A program made the position numbers and the translations under genes. Below, one piece after another: positions 32,766 to 40,631 of a DNA stretch of 64,000 nt; positions within the stretch are counted from its first letter, which is position 1, and each line of letters opens with the position of its first letter. The notes beneath the pieces are model-generated. The model saw nothing but the letters and a program-made list of their open reading frames with translations. It was not told the origin of the DNA and made no database searches. The DNA is from an uncultured bacterium (GTDB lineage: Bacteria > Bacteroidota > Bacteroidia > Bacteroidales > UBA932), in assembly GCA_949300025.1 (NCBI GenBank), contig CASGCS010000012.1:27427-91426 (forward strand), in the 5' to 3' direction.

Positions 32766-35648
32766 CTATTCTATCCCGAAGAATTCCCGGATGAACTTGT
32801 CTTCCCTGAAAAGGTTGCGGGTGTTTACATCATCGGTGGTCCCGTCCATTATGACAGATATCTTGTTGCCTTTTTCAAGAAGTTTTCTTGCAAAATTCTG
32901 GAGCTGTTCTTCAGTGATTGAAGAGATATGGCTGCCGTATCCGGTGTGGAAATCGATGTTTTCCACATAACGGTATTCGAGAGCCTTGAGCCAGTAATAG
33001 CTGTTGCCGGCAGATTTGTCAAACTCCTCCTGCATGTTCTGCCTTATCTGAGACAGTTCCCTGTTGTCGGCCTTTCCGTCTGCCAGTTCCCGGAGGGAGT
33101 TCTCCACAATGGAGTCAAGTATGTCTGCGTTGAGGCTGTCGGTGGTGAATATGGTGTTGAGGGCGACAATCTCTTCTGGATAATAGTTGAGCGAAGCGTT
33201 GATTCTGGCGTATGTGGCCAGCCGTCTGTTTTCAGGGCTCAGCACCCTGCCTCTGATATAGCGTTCCGTAAATCTGGCAAGTGTATAGTTCTCTATCGTA
33301 TAAGGCATGCCATAGGAGAGGGTTACGTTCATATAGGTTTTGGGAGTAATCATGTTGTAGAGGAATCTTTTGCAGACATGCCCCTTGGCAAGGTAATTGG
33401 GCATAACCATCCACTCTTCTCTCTCCATTTGATTGCCCGGTATGGAGCCTATGTATTTTACCGCATACTCCAAAGCCTGTGCGCTGTCGAAATTGCCTGA
33501 AAAGATAAATATGAAATCGGCAGCGTTTGCGAATCTCTCCTTTGTCTGGGCATAGAGGGCTGCGTAATCGAGTTTTTCCATCATTTCCGCCGTTACGGGC
33601 TCAGCGCTCTTCCTGTTGCTGTATGAGTAGTAAAGTAATGTATCCCTGAAGGCATTTTCCGGAGAGAGCGCCCGAGACCTGAGTTCGTAAATCTTTCCCT
33701 GCCTGTATGTTTCAAAGGCAGAGTTGTCGGCCCTGCGTTCTGCCATGTTCATATAGATTGCATGGAAGAGTTTCTCCATAGAGGACTTGGAGGCGTAACC
33801 GTACAGTTCTTCTGTATTTTGCGTGATTCTTGCATCTACTGAAAGGTCGTAATACGAGAAGAGGCGTTCCATGTTGGGCCGAGAAATATTGCCCAGCCCG
33901 CCTATATTCAGAATTTCATTCAGATAGCTTGCGTTTGCGGGCGTTATTCCTTTCATGAGCGAATATCCTCCCTTGCTTATTGCCTTGAAAAGGACGGTGT
34001 CGCTTTTTGTCTGTACATCGCTTTTCAATATGACTACAGCTCCGTTCGACAGTTCGGCAGCCAGGGCACCGCTTATGGGGTCTGTGGTTTGCCTGAGGAT
34101 GCTTCCCGTTCCGTTTCCGGCAAAATCGGGCCAGAATATTACGGGAGCCTGCTCTGTGCCGGAAGCATCGGGGGTTATCAGTTCTCCGCTGTCATAGGCT
34201 GCAAGAATACGCTCGGCAGTGGGAGTGTTTGCATCGGAATATTCAGGCATCATGCAGCAGATGACAACATTGTCCTCCTGCGAGAGCAGTGCGTTCGCAT
34301 AACCGTTCACCTGTTTCTGGGTTATGGTAAAGAGAATCTGCTTCATGATTTCGAACTTGAGTTCAATGCTTGCAAGGGTGGATCCGTTGTAGAAATGGTC
34401 CAGCGCCCTTTGCAGGTAAATGTCATTGCCGAGCATTGCGCGGTTGTCGTATATGTTTTCCAACTCTCTGAAATATATGTCTTTGGATTTGGAAATTTCC
34501 CTGCTTGTAAAGCCGTACTGTGCTGCTCTGACAATTTCGGAATTGACGAACGAAACAGCGGAATAGACTGTAGAGGGAAGGGTCTCGAAAGTAATGGAGA
34601 AGTTTTCTGAATTCCATATATCGAGGAAGCGCCCTTTTGATATATCCAGATTTGTCACCGGTATGTTCTGTGCAATTGCCCCCTCCCTTATCCTGTCTGC
34701 AAGGAGTTTTTCGACAGCCGTGTCGAAGTATTCCTGGATAAACGGAACGGAGGTGTTCCTGTAACTCTCCGTCAGCGGAGTCTTGAGCAGGTTTATGGAG
34801 ACTTTGGTCTTGCTGTACTCCCTGTCCTTGAGCAGTGCAACGTTTGTCCCTTCAAGCACGGGTGGAGTGTAGTATCCGCGCGGCTGCTCCTCCATAGGTT
34901 TGGGGATTGTCACAAACGTAGACTTTATCTTTGACTCCAGCAGGGCAGGGTCGATGTCTCCGGCCACTATTATCGCCTGCATGTCTGGCCTGAACCATTT
35001 GTAGTAGAATTCTCTCACCTCTTTCGAGGTATAACTGTCGAGCATGTCTGCATACTCCGGTCTGAAGCTTTCCGCATAGTCGCTGTCGGGATAAAGCTGG
35101 GCGAGCAGCTGCTCGTCGAGCCTGGTCTGTGCATCCCATCTGTTGATGAGTTCGCTCTTTACAAAAGGTGTCTCTTCCTTGATATCTTCTTCATCTATGT
35201 TCAGCGAGCCTATCCAGTTGTATAGTATGAGCAGCGAAGAGTCTATGGTGTTTTCCCTGGCAACGGGAATATCCTTTATAAGGTAGGTTATGTTGTCTTC
35301 TTCTGTAGAAAATACGATATTGTCAGACAAGACCCCTAGCTTCCTCAGGTATTCTGATATTTCGTTGCCGGGGAAATTGCGTGTCCCTTTAAGCATCAGG
35401 GCTTCCAGCAGTTCAAACATGCCGGTCTGCTCTTTGCTTTCGAGCACGGTCCCGCATTTTTGTGCAAGGCAGAAGTCTGCATAGCCCTTGACGGCGTCAT
35501 TTTTTATAAGAATGTACGAAAGGCCGTTGGCCAGTGTGCCGCTTTTTACGCGGGGATCGTCGGGGAGAGCCTCCACGTCGCGCTGCTGGGAGTAAAGGGC
35601 CGCCGTAATCGTGAGAAAAAAAAGAAGTGTTACAAGAAGTCTTCGCAT
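32766..35648 (-). CDS. M16 peptidase-family protein lacking the zinc motif
   Basis: A 960-residue exported protein (signal peptide 1-20) with the two-lobed M16 layout: NGLSYILIKNDAVKGYADF near residue 41, GTRNFPGNEISEYLRKLG near 88, the FYYKWFRPDMQAIIVAGDID block near 213-232, and a repeated M16 unit in the second half. The catalytic HxxEH is replaced: the aligned residues are E79-L-L-E82-A83, so both zinc histidines are gone. It is therefore probably non-catalytic, perhaps a chaperone or partner of an active M16 subunit elsewhere. The promoter overlaps a 34-base repeat at the island border. Confidence 0.85.
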   Translation of the reverse strand: MRRLLVTLLFFLTITAALYSQQRDVEALPDDPRVKSGTLANGLSYILIKNDAVKGYADFCLAQKCGTVLESKEQTGMFELLEALMLKGTRNFPGNEISEYLRKLGVLSDNIVFSTEEDNITYLIKDIPVARENTIDSSLLILYNWIGSLNIDEEDIKEETPFVKSELINRWDAQTRLDEQLLAQLYPDSDYAESFRPEYADMLDSYTSKEVREFYYKWFRPDMQAIIVAGDIDPALLESKIKSTFVTIPKPMEEQPRGYYTPPVLEGTNVALLKDREYSKTKVSINLLKTPLTESYRNTSVPFIQEYFDTAVEKLLADRIREGAIAQNIPVTNLDISKGRFLDIWNSENFSITFETLPSTVYSAVSFVNSEIVRAAQYGFTSREISKSKDIYFRELENIYDNRAMLGNDIYLQRALDHFYNGSTLASIELKFEIMKQILFTITQKQVNGYANALLSQEDNVVICCMMPEYSDANTPTAERILAAYDSGELITPDASGTEQAPVIFWPDFAGNGTGSILRQTTDPISGALAAELSNGAVVILKSDVQTKSDTVLFKAISKGGYSLMKGITPANASYLNEILNIGGLGNISRPNMERLFSYYDLSVDARITQNTEELYGYASKSSMEKLFHAIYMNMAERRADNSAFETYRQGKIYELRSRALSPENAFRDTLLYYSYSNRKSAEPVTAEMMEKLDYAALYAQTKERFANAADFIFIFSGNFDSAQALEYAVKYIGSIPGNQMEREEWMVMPNYLAKGHVCKRFLYNMITPKTYMNVTLSYGMPYTIENYTLARFTERYIRGRVLSPENRRLATYARINASLNYYPEEIVALNTIFTTDSLNADILDSIVENSLRELADGKADNRELSQIRQNMQEEFDKSAGNSYYWLKALEYRYVENIDFHTGYGSHISSITEEQLQNFARKLLEKGNKISVIMDGTTDDVNTRNLFREDKFIREFFGIE

Positions 35649-35657
35649 ATCTGATTC

Positions 35658-35691
35658 ATCTGTTAAACTTTGCAGAATGGCACAAATTTAG
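35658..35691 (+). repeat. 34-base direct repeat, left copy
   Basis: Exact match to 43776-43809, beginning ATCTGTTAAACTTTGCAG and ending CACAAATTTAG. On the minus strand it contains TAAATTTG, the -7 element of the M16-type gene. The flanking bases on both sides differ from those of the right copy. Confidence 0.95.
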
Positions 35692-35713
35692 TTCTTTTAT
35701 GCTTATCCGCAAA
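35683..35713 (-). promoter_or_regulatory. Promoter of the M16-type gene
   Basis: On the minus strand TTTG (35710-35713), a 19-base spacer and TAAATTTG (35683-35690) fit the Bacteroidota consensus. The -7 element lies within the 34-base repeat and the -33 element lies just inside the island. Confidence 0.7.
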
Positions 35714-35744
35714 AGTGCTGTCTGTTATATTACCATTCTCGAAT

Positions 35745-36878
35745 TCATTGAATAAAATACTCAGTTTTTAACCAAAAGGCATAAATCGGGTCCTGAAACG
35801 AGATTTCACCAGCCTTGTTATCCAATATGTCATTCTTTACAAGGGCTGCCTTTGAGCGGGATATTGAGGTCGTTGAAGAGATTTGATAGCGATGCATAAC
35901 TTCAGTTGAACTAATGGCTTTTTCACCGGCTATAAGGGCTTTGAGGTAGTTTAGTTGCTGTGTGGTCAGTGTTTCGGTGATTGTTACAAACAACAGACTT
36001 AACTGTTCCACCAATGCCGTGTGCGCCTCGCGCACAATCTCGACGGTACATACATCCTTTGTCCTGAGCCATGACAGTTGTGCCAGCTGCTGTGCGTAGT
36101 AAGGGTGGTTATCTACGAGCTTTGCAATCAAATGGCTTGCTTCATCGGTGATGTTCTTGCCGGTATCTGCGAAACGACTCTTGAAAAATTCAACGAGGCA
36201 AGGCGTCTCAATCTTATTAAGGAATACCAGATTGCCGAACTTGTAGAATGGCTTGGATGAGTCGGTAAAGACTTCCATCATCATGTGGCGCTTGCTGCCA
36301 TAGAGACAATAGGCCACACTTTGGTGCTGCTGCCAGTGTGAGCGCAACTTTTTCTGGAAATAGTCCGGATCGGTAAATTCCGCGATATTTTGGAATTCAT
36401 CTATGCAAATCACGATTTTCAGGCCTTTCTTTCCGGCAACCTTTTCGGCAAGATCGAGCACTTCATCGGGATTTTGCCTTACCTCTTCCCAATCAAAGTC
36501 GATAGAAACCTCATTGGCAGGGTCTGTGCCGATTGAAATCCTTGGAATAAGATGCGAAAAGAAACTCTTGGCGCTCTCGATTGCATCCTCCCATTTTGTG
36601 GAAGTGGCGGCAATTACTTTCTGGGCAAGCAATGAATAGAAATGCTCCTCGCTGCGTACATTAAAAAGATCGATATGGCAAATCCGGAGATTACTGTCCT
36701 GAGCCATCGCCAACTTTGCGGCCTTGTTTACAAGCGAACTTTTGCCCCAGCGACGGGGAGAGACAATAATTGTGTTAATTAACGACGTGAAGTTCTGAAC
36801 CAAGTTGGCTGTCTCTTTTTCACGGTCGGTAAAATTCTTCTCGGTAGCTATCTTTCCAAATATAAATGGAGTCTCCAT
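35745..36878 (-). CDS. AAA family ATPase with C-terminal winged helix
   Basis: A 377-residue member of the archaeal-type ATPase group (STAND/AAA superfamily) common in Bacteroidota. The start TPFIFGKIATEKNFTDREKE is characteristic, with Walker A SPRRWGKSSLVNKA near residue 39, Walker B KIVICIDEFQNIAEF near 153, and a sensor-like YCLYGSKRHMM near 191. The C-terminal 80 residues resemble a winged helix (LTTQQLNYLKALIAGEKAIS). Family members are often found near mobile or defence genes and their function is unresolved. It is the only minus-strand gene in the island and has its own promoter. Confidence 0.88.
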   Translation of the reverse strand: METPFIFGKIATEKNFTDREKETANLVQNFTSLINTIIVSPRRWGKSSLVNKAAKLAMAQDSNLRICHIDLFNVRSEEHFYSLLAQKVIAATSTKWEDAIESAKSFFSHLIPRISIGTDPANEVSIDFDWEEVRQNPDEVLDLAEKVAGKKGLKIVICIDEFQNIAEFTDPDYFQKKLRSHWQQHQSVAYCLYGSKRHMMMEVFTDSSKPFYKFGNLVFLNKIETPCLVEFFKSRFADTGKNITDEASHLIAKLVDNHPYYAQQLAQLSWLRTKDVCTVEIVREAHTALVEQLSLLFVTITETLTTQQLNYLKALIAGEKAISSTEVMHRYQISSTTSISRSKAALVKNDILDNKAGEISFQDPIYAFWLKTEYFIQ

Positions 36879-36903
36879 AACGCTCTATTTTTGATTTCCG
36901 TTA

Positions 36904-36933
36904 CAAATATAACACATAAAACGTAACTACAAA
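36904..36933 (-). promoter_or_regulatory. Promoter of the AAA ATPase gene
   Basis: On the minus strand TTTG (36930-36933), an 18-base spacer and TATATTTG (36904-36911) fit the Bacteroidota consensus. The leader before the ATG at 36878 would be about 20 bases. Confidence 0.65.
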
Positions 36934-36940
36934 AATTGAT

Positions 36941-36972
36941 ACAACAAAAAGTGTGTATACATTTTTTGTTGT
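36941..36972. repeat. AT-rich palindrome between the ATPase gene and the AbiEii remnant
   Basis: Ten-base perfect arms ACAACAAAAA and TTTTTGTTGT surround a core containing TGTATACA, itself a palindrome. It could be an operator for a divergent transcript or a scar at the point where the AbiEii gene was truncated. Confidence 0.5.
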
Positions 36973-36987
36973 ATTTGTCGTTCACTC

Positions 36988-37275
36988 ATGGAACCATCGG
37001 AACAGATAGAAATGCGTTCTATGATAGAAGATGCCTATCCGGATGAGGATTTTTCATTGCCGATATTTGCGGTACCCACAGTAGTACCGGGACGGACATT
37101 CTCGGAAAAGGTTTTTCTTTTGCATGAAGAGTTTAACCGTCCAAATGGCTGTACTCATATCGAACGTATTACACGGCATACGTATGACATTGTAAAGATG
37201 ATGGACAAGCCGTTTGCAATGGAAGCAATGCAAAATGTACAACTGGAGCACAGTTGTTTTCTTCAGATAGTTTGA
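36988..37275 (+). pseudogene. Truncated AbiEii-family nucleotidyltransferase toxin (C-terminal part)
   Basis: The 95-residue frame matches only the C-terminal part of the AbiEii/AbiGii toxin family: MEPSEQIEMRSMIEDAYPD, then VPTVVPGRTFSEKVFLLHEE, HIERITRHTYDIVKMMD. The preceding in-frame codons still encode CRSL, as in the family's SRSLREP block, before similarity is lost about at the palindrome (36941-36972). The nucleotidyltransferase core with its GSDLD-type motif is missing, and no AbiEi antitoxin gene is adjacent. The C-terminus is also shortened. It is best read as a decayed toxin-antitoxin remnant. Confidence 0.7.
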
Positions 37276-37369
37276 GAGTCATTCTGCATCTGCCAGATGT
37301 ATTTGAGGCAGGAGTTTTTTGTAAGTTCATACACTCAAAGGTCCATTTCATACATTGTCAGAAAAATGC

Positions 37370-37400
37370 TTTGCCATAAGCAATAACTATTATACATTTG
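37370..37400 (+). promoter_or_regulatory. Promoter of the LytTR/NAGPA pair
   Basis: TTTG (37370-37373), a 19-base spacer and TACATTTG (37393-37400) form one of the best promoter matches in the window, 17 bases upstream of the LytTR start codon. Confidence 0.75.
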
Positions 37401-37417
37401 CATAGCACGGCAATATA

Positions 37418-37783
37418 ATGAAGAAGCAATTGATAATATCGACCTCTATTGAATTGGTGCGCATTGCGCCGGACAAGATTGTCTATATAGCGTCCGACGG
37501 CAACTATTCTACGCTTGTACAGACAGATAATGAGGTTAGGATGTTATCATATCAGTTGGGACAGATTGAAAAAATGATTTCCAATCAACTCGGAAGCGAA
37601 GGCAATGTCTTCATTCGTATTGGTAAAAGTCTAATTATTAACCGCTCCTACATCTACTACATCAACATCCCTAAACAGAAGTTGACCCTCTCTGATGTAG
37701 CATCGTTCAGTCATAGCGTTACTGCATCCAAAGAGGCATTAAAGCAGTTGAAGGGGCTATTGGATAGTTATGAAAGAGCTTAA
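37418..37783 (+). CDS. Stand-alone LytTR DNA-binding protein
   Basis: A 121-residue protein that is essentially one LytTR domain: the beta-strand start LVRIAPDKIVYIASDGNYST near residues 14-33, then FIRIGKSLIINRSYIYYI near 66-83, typical of LytTR regulators. There is no receiver domain, so it is not a conventional two-component response regulator. The gene's 3' end overlaps the next gene by 14 bases, which places the DNA-binding protein and the membrane-anchored protein in one unit; control of the regulator by that protein is inference. Confidence 0.85.
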   Translation: MKKQLIISTSIELVRIAPDKIVYIASDGNYSTLVQTDNEVRMLSYQLGQIEKMISNQLGSEGNVFIRIGKSLIINRSYIYYINIPKQKLTLSDVASFSHSVTASKEALKQLKGLLDSYERA

Positions 37784-38672
37784 GGATATTAGTGATGACC
37801 AAATTCGCATTATCGGCGAAGGGAGAGACAAGAAATCCATACCGCGCAACGTATGGATTATCATCATCTCTATTTTGGGCATTGCTATAATTGTTGCAAC
37901 CATTCTGCTTGCAGCAAAGCATAAGGAAGAAAAGGCCGTTGAATTAAAACAACCTGAACCGGCTTTATTTGAACCGGTGGAATTGCCCGAACCGGCCAGG
38001 CCTCAGTGGATAGGCAAATATGCCGATTCATCGGCTGCCGGATTCACGGAGATTCGGGATACACTGATTAATGATATTCCTATCCGCATCTTTATTCCTC
38101 ATAATGCGGAAATGTCGCTGCATATTGGCCGTATGGACAAGAGAGATACAAGCGTCGTATTTGTAGCCCAGGCCGCAGATGTGAGAGCAGACAACGGTGG
38201 AATCGTCGGAGCTTTTGTGTTGGATGGCGAGCCAAAGGCGTGGGGATTGTCAAAAAAGGGATTTTGCGCCTCAATCAATGGCAAGGTAACTATCGGAGTT
38301 GCCGACAATACATCGTTATTTGAAGAGGCAACAGTAAGCGGAGGGTATTTTTTCAGACAATATCCTCTTGTAAAAGATGGCCAGGTGATTGAGAACAAAC
38401 CCAAGGGAAAGTCTATACGAAGAGCGATTTGTGACCGTCGGGGTGAGATATTTATGGTAGAAACCGGCACCATTGAATCATTTCACGATTTTGCACAGGC
38501 ATTAGTCGATTTGGGAGTGAATCAGGCTATATATTTGGTAGGCGGGGCTTCTGCATACGGCTGGGCCGTTGATGAAAAAGGTACAATTCATGAGTTTGGC
38601 GAGGATTATTACTATACAGGACGCCGTAAAATACCAAAGAATATCAGTTATATCGTTTGGAAGAAAAAATAG
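37770..38672 (+). CDS. Membrane-anchored NAGPA-type phosphodiester glycosidase domain protein
   Basis: A 300-residue protein with a cytoplasmic start, one membrane helix (residues 27-49) and an extracytoplasmic domain resembling the phosphodiester glycosidase (NAGPA, DUF2233) family: AFVLDGEPKAWGLSKKGFCA near 149-168, SIRRAICDRRGEIFMVET near 214, and HDFAQALVDLGVNQAIYLVG followed by GASAYGW near 235-262. The usual Asn/Asp-Gly-Gly start of the active site appears altered (ADVRADNGGIVGAF). It is expressed with a LytTR regulator, a combination that suggests a surface-sensing or glycan-processing role by inference. Confidence 0.72.
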   Translation: MKELKDISDDQIRIIGEGRDKKSIPRNVWIIIISILGIAIIVATILLAAKHKEEKAVELKQPEPALFEPVELPEPARPQWIGKYADSSAAGFTEIRDTLINDIPIRIFIPHNAEMSLHIGRMDKRDTSVVFVAQAADVRADNGGIVGAFVLDGEPKAWGLSKKGFCASINGKVTIGVADNTSLFEEATVSGGYFFRQYPLVKDGQVIENKPKGKSIRRAICDRRGEIFMVETGTIESFHDFAQALVDLGVNQAIYLVGGASAYGWAVDEKGTIHEFGEDYYYTGRRKIPKNISYIVWKKK

Positions 38673-38741
38673 CATTTTGACACGCTATCATACTATGAAA
38701 TGAGGTAAAAACAGTTGTTTCATACACCCATGAAATGATTT

Positions 38742-38785
38742 CGTACAGTTAAGGAGAAAAGACTTAATTGTACGATTTCTTTTTA
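38742..38785 (+). terminator. Intrinsic terminator after the LytTR/NAGPA pair
   Basis: A long hairpin (CGTACAGTTAAG paired with CTTAATTGTACG, one G-T pair, loop of nine bases) is followed by ATTTCTTTTTA on the plus strand. Confidence 0.8.
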
Positions 38786-38819
38786 TGAAATTTGTATTTA
38801 GAAATAGCTGTATAAATCT

Positions 38820-38933
38820 ATGAAATACTTGATATGGGTTTATAGTTATGTGGATGAGAAAAAGCAGGAAGTCGTAGGATATGAAATTAATAATGAGGGA
38901 AAGGTAGTAGTTAAATCCAAAACAAACCGTTGA
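38820..38933 (+). CDS. Small open frame, 37 residues, unknown
   Basis: ATG to TGA encodes a 37-residue peptide starting MKYLIWVYSYVDEKKQEVVG and ending KSKTNR. It sits in an AT-rich gap of about 330 bases between the terminator and the next gene, and its last codons fall inside an imperfect repeat (38910-38950). It may be a small gene or the end of a degraded one. No promoter or family is recognised. Confidence 0.3.
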   Translation: MKYLIWVYSYVDEKKQEVVGYEINNEGKVVVKSKTNR

Positions 38934-38950
38934 TGCGGTGGGTTTATGAA
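38923..38950 (+). repeat. Short direct repeat, left copy
   Basis: Starts CAAACCGTTGATGCGGTG and matches 39383-39410 at 26 of 28 positions; weaker similarity extends about 13 bases further left. The two copies bracket the small gene at 39001-39342. In the right copy ACCGC-tgat-GCGGT can form a hairpin. Confidence 0.8.
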
Positions 38951-39000
38951 TAAATAATAAATGACTTTTTAAGAAATACAGTTTTATAAATAAGATTATT

Positions 39001-39342
39001 ATGTTTGGATGGAGTAAAAAAAGCAAGTATGAGGTTCTCCCTGAAAGAGGTTACTCATATGCCATGAATGATGAAACCAGAGAACCTATGGCGACATATT
39101 ATTATCCTGAAGAAGGTGTGTTCGGCAGTGTTCCAATAACTAAAGATGCTCCTGTGTTTTTCCTTAATATCAGACGACCGGTAATACTTGATATGGATGG
39201 CAATAAAATTGGATTAAACGACCTGCCAAGTATCAATGATTTTCCTGATGAGTGCGATGGCTTTATTTTCAAGAATGTTGGAAAATATAAAAGTACAATA
39301 TTCCTCGTAAGGAATCCAAAACTCCAATCCATGTCTTTCTAA
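39001..39342 (+). CDS. Small protein resembling the end of ART-PolyVal-type effectors
   Basis: A 113-residue protein. The C-terminal half (VFFLNIRRPVILDMDGNKI near residue 52, then DFPDECDGFIFKNVGKYKST near 79, and IFLVRNPKLQSMSF) resembles the terminal part of ADP-ribosyltransferase-like PolyVal domains of phage and polymorphic-toxin proteins, where a DG.I.KN strand is followed by a VF.P.QIKS end. The catalytic N-terminal part of such domains is not evident, so this may be a fragment or an unrelated small protein. It is bracketed by short direct repeats, giving it a cassette-like look. Confidence 0.45.
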   Translation: MFGWSKKSKYEVLPERGYSYAMNDETREPMATYYYPEEGVFGSVPITKDAPVFFLNIRRPVILDMDGNKIGLNDLPSINDFPDECDGFIFKNVGKYKSTIFLVRNPKLQSMSF

Positions 39343-39382
39343 TTAAAGTCAATATGTAGTGAAAATTAGTAAAATCCAGCAG

Positions 39383-39410
39383 CAAACCGCTGATGCGGTG
39401 GGTGTATGAA
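39383..39410 (+). repeat. Short direct repeat, right copy
   Basis: Partner of 38923-38950, beginning CAAACCGCTGATGCGGTG, with two differences in 28 bases. It lies in the gap before the lipoprotein gene at 39457. Confidence 0.8.
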
Positions 39411-39456
39411 CAGGTTTAATTTAATTCAGGATATTATATAATGCAACATCAATCCC

Positions 39457-40584
39457 ATGAAAGTATTAAAATCTTCAGCGGCACTTGCAATTATTTTTAT
39501 GGTCATAGTGATATCTTCTTGTGGAGGCAGGAGCACAAAGGATAATCACAAGGATGACAATCCGGCGCAGGCCAACGGGCAAATCTTCATTTTCAGTCAG
39601 CCTGCGGACAGCATTGAAAAAACAACAGAAACTGAATCAGGCAGCATCGGGTCTTACACGGAAACAGAAACTGAATCGGGCAGCAGTGAATTTTACAGGG
39701 AGGTGGTTCTAAACGAGATACCTTTGACGACATATAAAAGGCTCAGGCCGGAGAATGAGGCTGACTGGATTGGACATCTGATGTCTGTGGATTTGTCGGA
39801 GTTCTCTTCAAACATCAGTGACTCCTTGAATATATTTATCAAGTTCGACACTGAGGTCAATGGCTACACTGTAACATGTAGGTTCATTCCTTTTGGTAAT
39901 GACACGGAGACTGGACATGCTGTCTGGAACTTCAGGAACGGAACCTCCGACTTGATCCTGTTCCATTACAAGGAATGCCTTTACCACACATTGGTGATGT
40001 CACTCACCGGGATAAAGTGGAGGAATATGGATACTTATGAGTTCAACTACTTAAGACCCGAAAATTCCGGAACAGACACATATCCGGTCGACGAAAGTCA
40101 TCCCTTTGGATATTACACCCCGGTTCAAATTGCAGATATTGATTTTGACGGAGAAAATGAAGTGATGTTAAATGACTTATATATGGGTAGAGGGGGCAAC
40201 AACTACCAACCGTACAAAATAAAAGGGAGCAGGCTTGTTCCATTTGCCCTTTTCCCGTATGACAGAATCGTAAATATCACCGAGTTTGACTTCAAGAACA
40301 GAGCGGTAAGAGATATTACTCCCTATCATGCTGATTTTACGGAATACATATACTTTTCTTTGCCAAAAGAGAAGGAGTGGCGCATTACCGAGTTGCCGGA
40401 ATTGCACAGTTTTTCTTACGATAGTTCAATCAAGGATAGTATCCTCAACTCTAAGGTGCTAGCCATTGACTCAATTAAAACATATTATTTTGACACGCTG
40501 TTTATCTACAGAAGATACGGCCACTCTTTGAGACTGACAGATACAATACCCGGTGATTCACCAAGATATGATACATCATTCTGA
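39457..40584 (+). CDS. Lipoprotein of unknown function
   Basis: A 375-residue lipoprotein (lipobox VISSC, Cys22). A low-complexity linker at about residues 55-78 repeats TETESGS twice. The rest looks beta-rich. The segment PVQIADIDFDGENEVMLNDL near 228-247 resembles the Asp-rich calcium loop of FG-GAP/VCBS-type repeats, but only one such unit is visible. No family is recognised. It is followed 47 bases later by another lipoprotein gene in the same direction, so it is likely part of a three-gene unit with 40632 and 41656. Confidence 0.7.
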   Translation: MKVLKSSAALAIIFMVIVISSCGGRSTKDNHKDDNPAQANGQIFIFSQPADSIEKTTETESGSIGSYTETETESGSSEFYREVVLNEIPLTTYKRLRPENEADWIGHLMSVDLSEFSSNISDSLNIFIKFDTEVNGYTVTCRFIPFGNDTETGHAVWNFRNGTSDLILFHYKECLYHTLVMSLTGIKWRNMDTYEFNYLRPENSGTDTYPVDESHPFGYYTPVQIADIDFDGENEVMLNDLYMGRGGNNYQPYKIKGSRLVPFALFPYDRIVNITEFDFKNRAVRDITPYHADFTEYIYFSLPKEKEWRITELPELHSFSYDSSIKDSILNSKVLAIDSIKTYYFDTLFIYRRYGHSLRLTDTIPGDSPRYDTSF

Positions 40585-40631
40585 ACCTTTAAGTGGGCCT
40601 GCATGATGATTTTTGAAAACTTGAATTGAAA

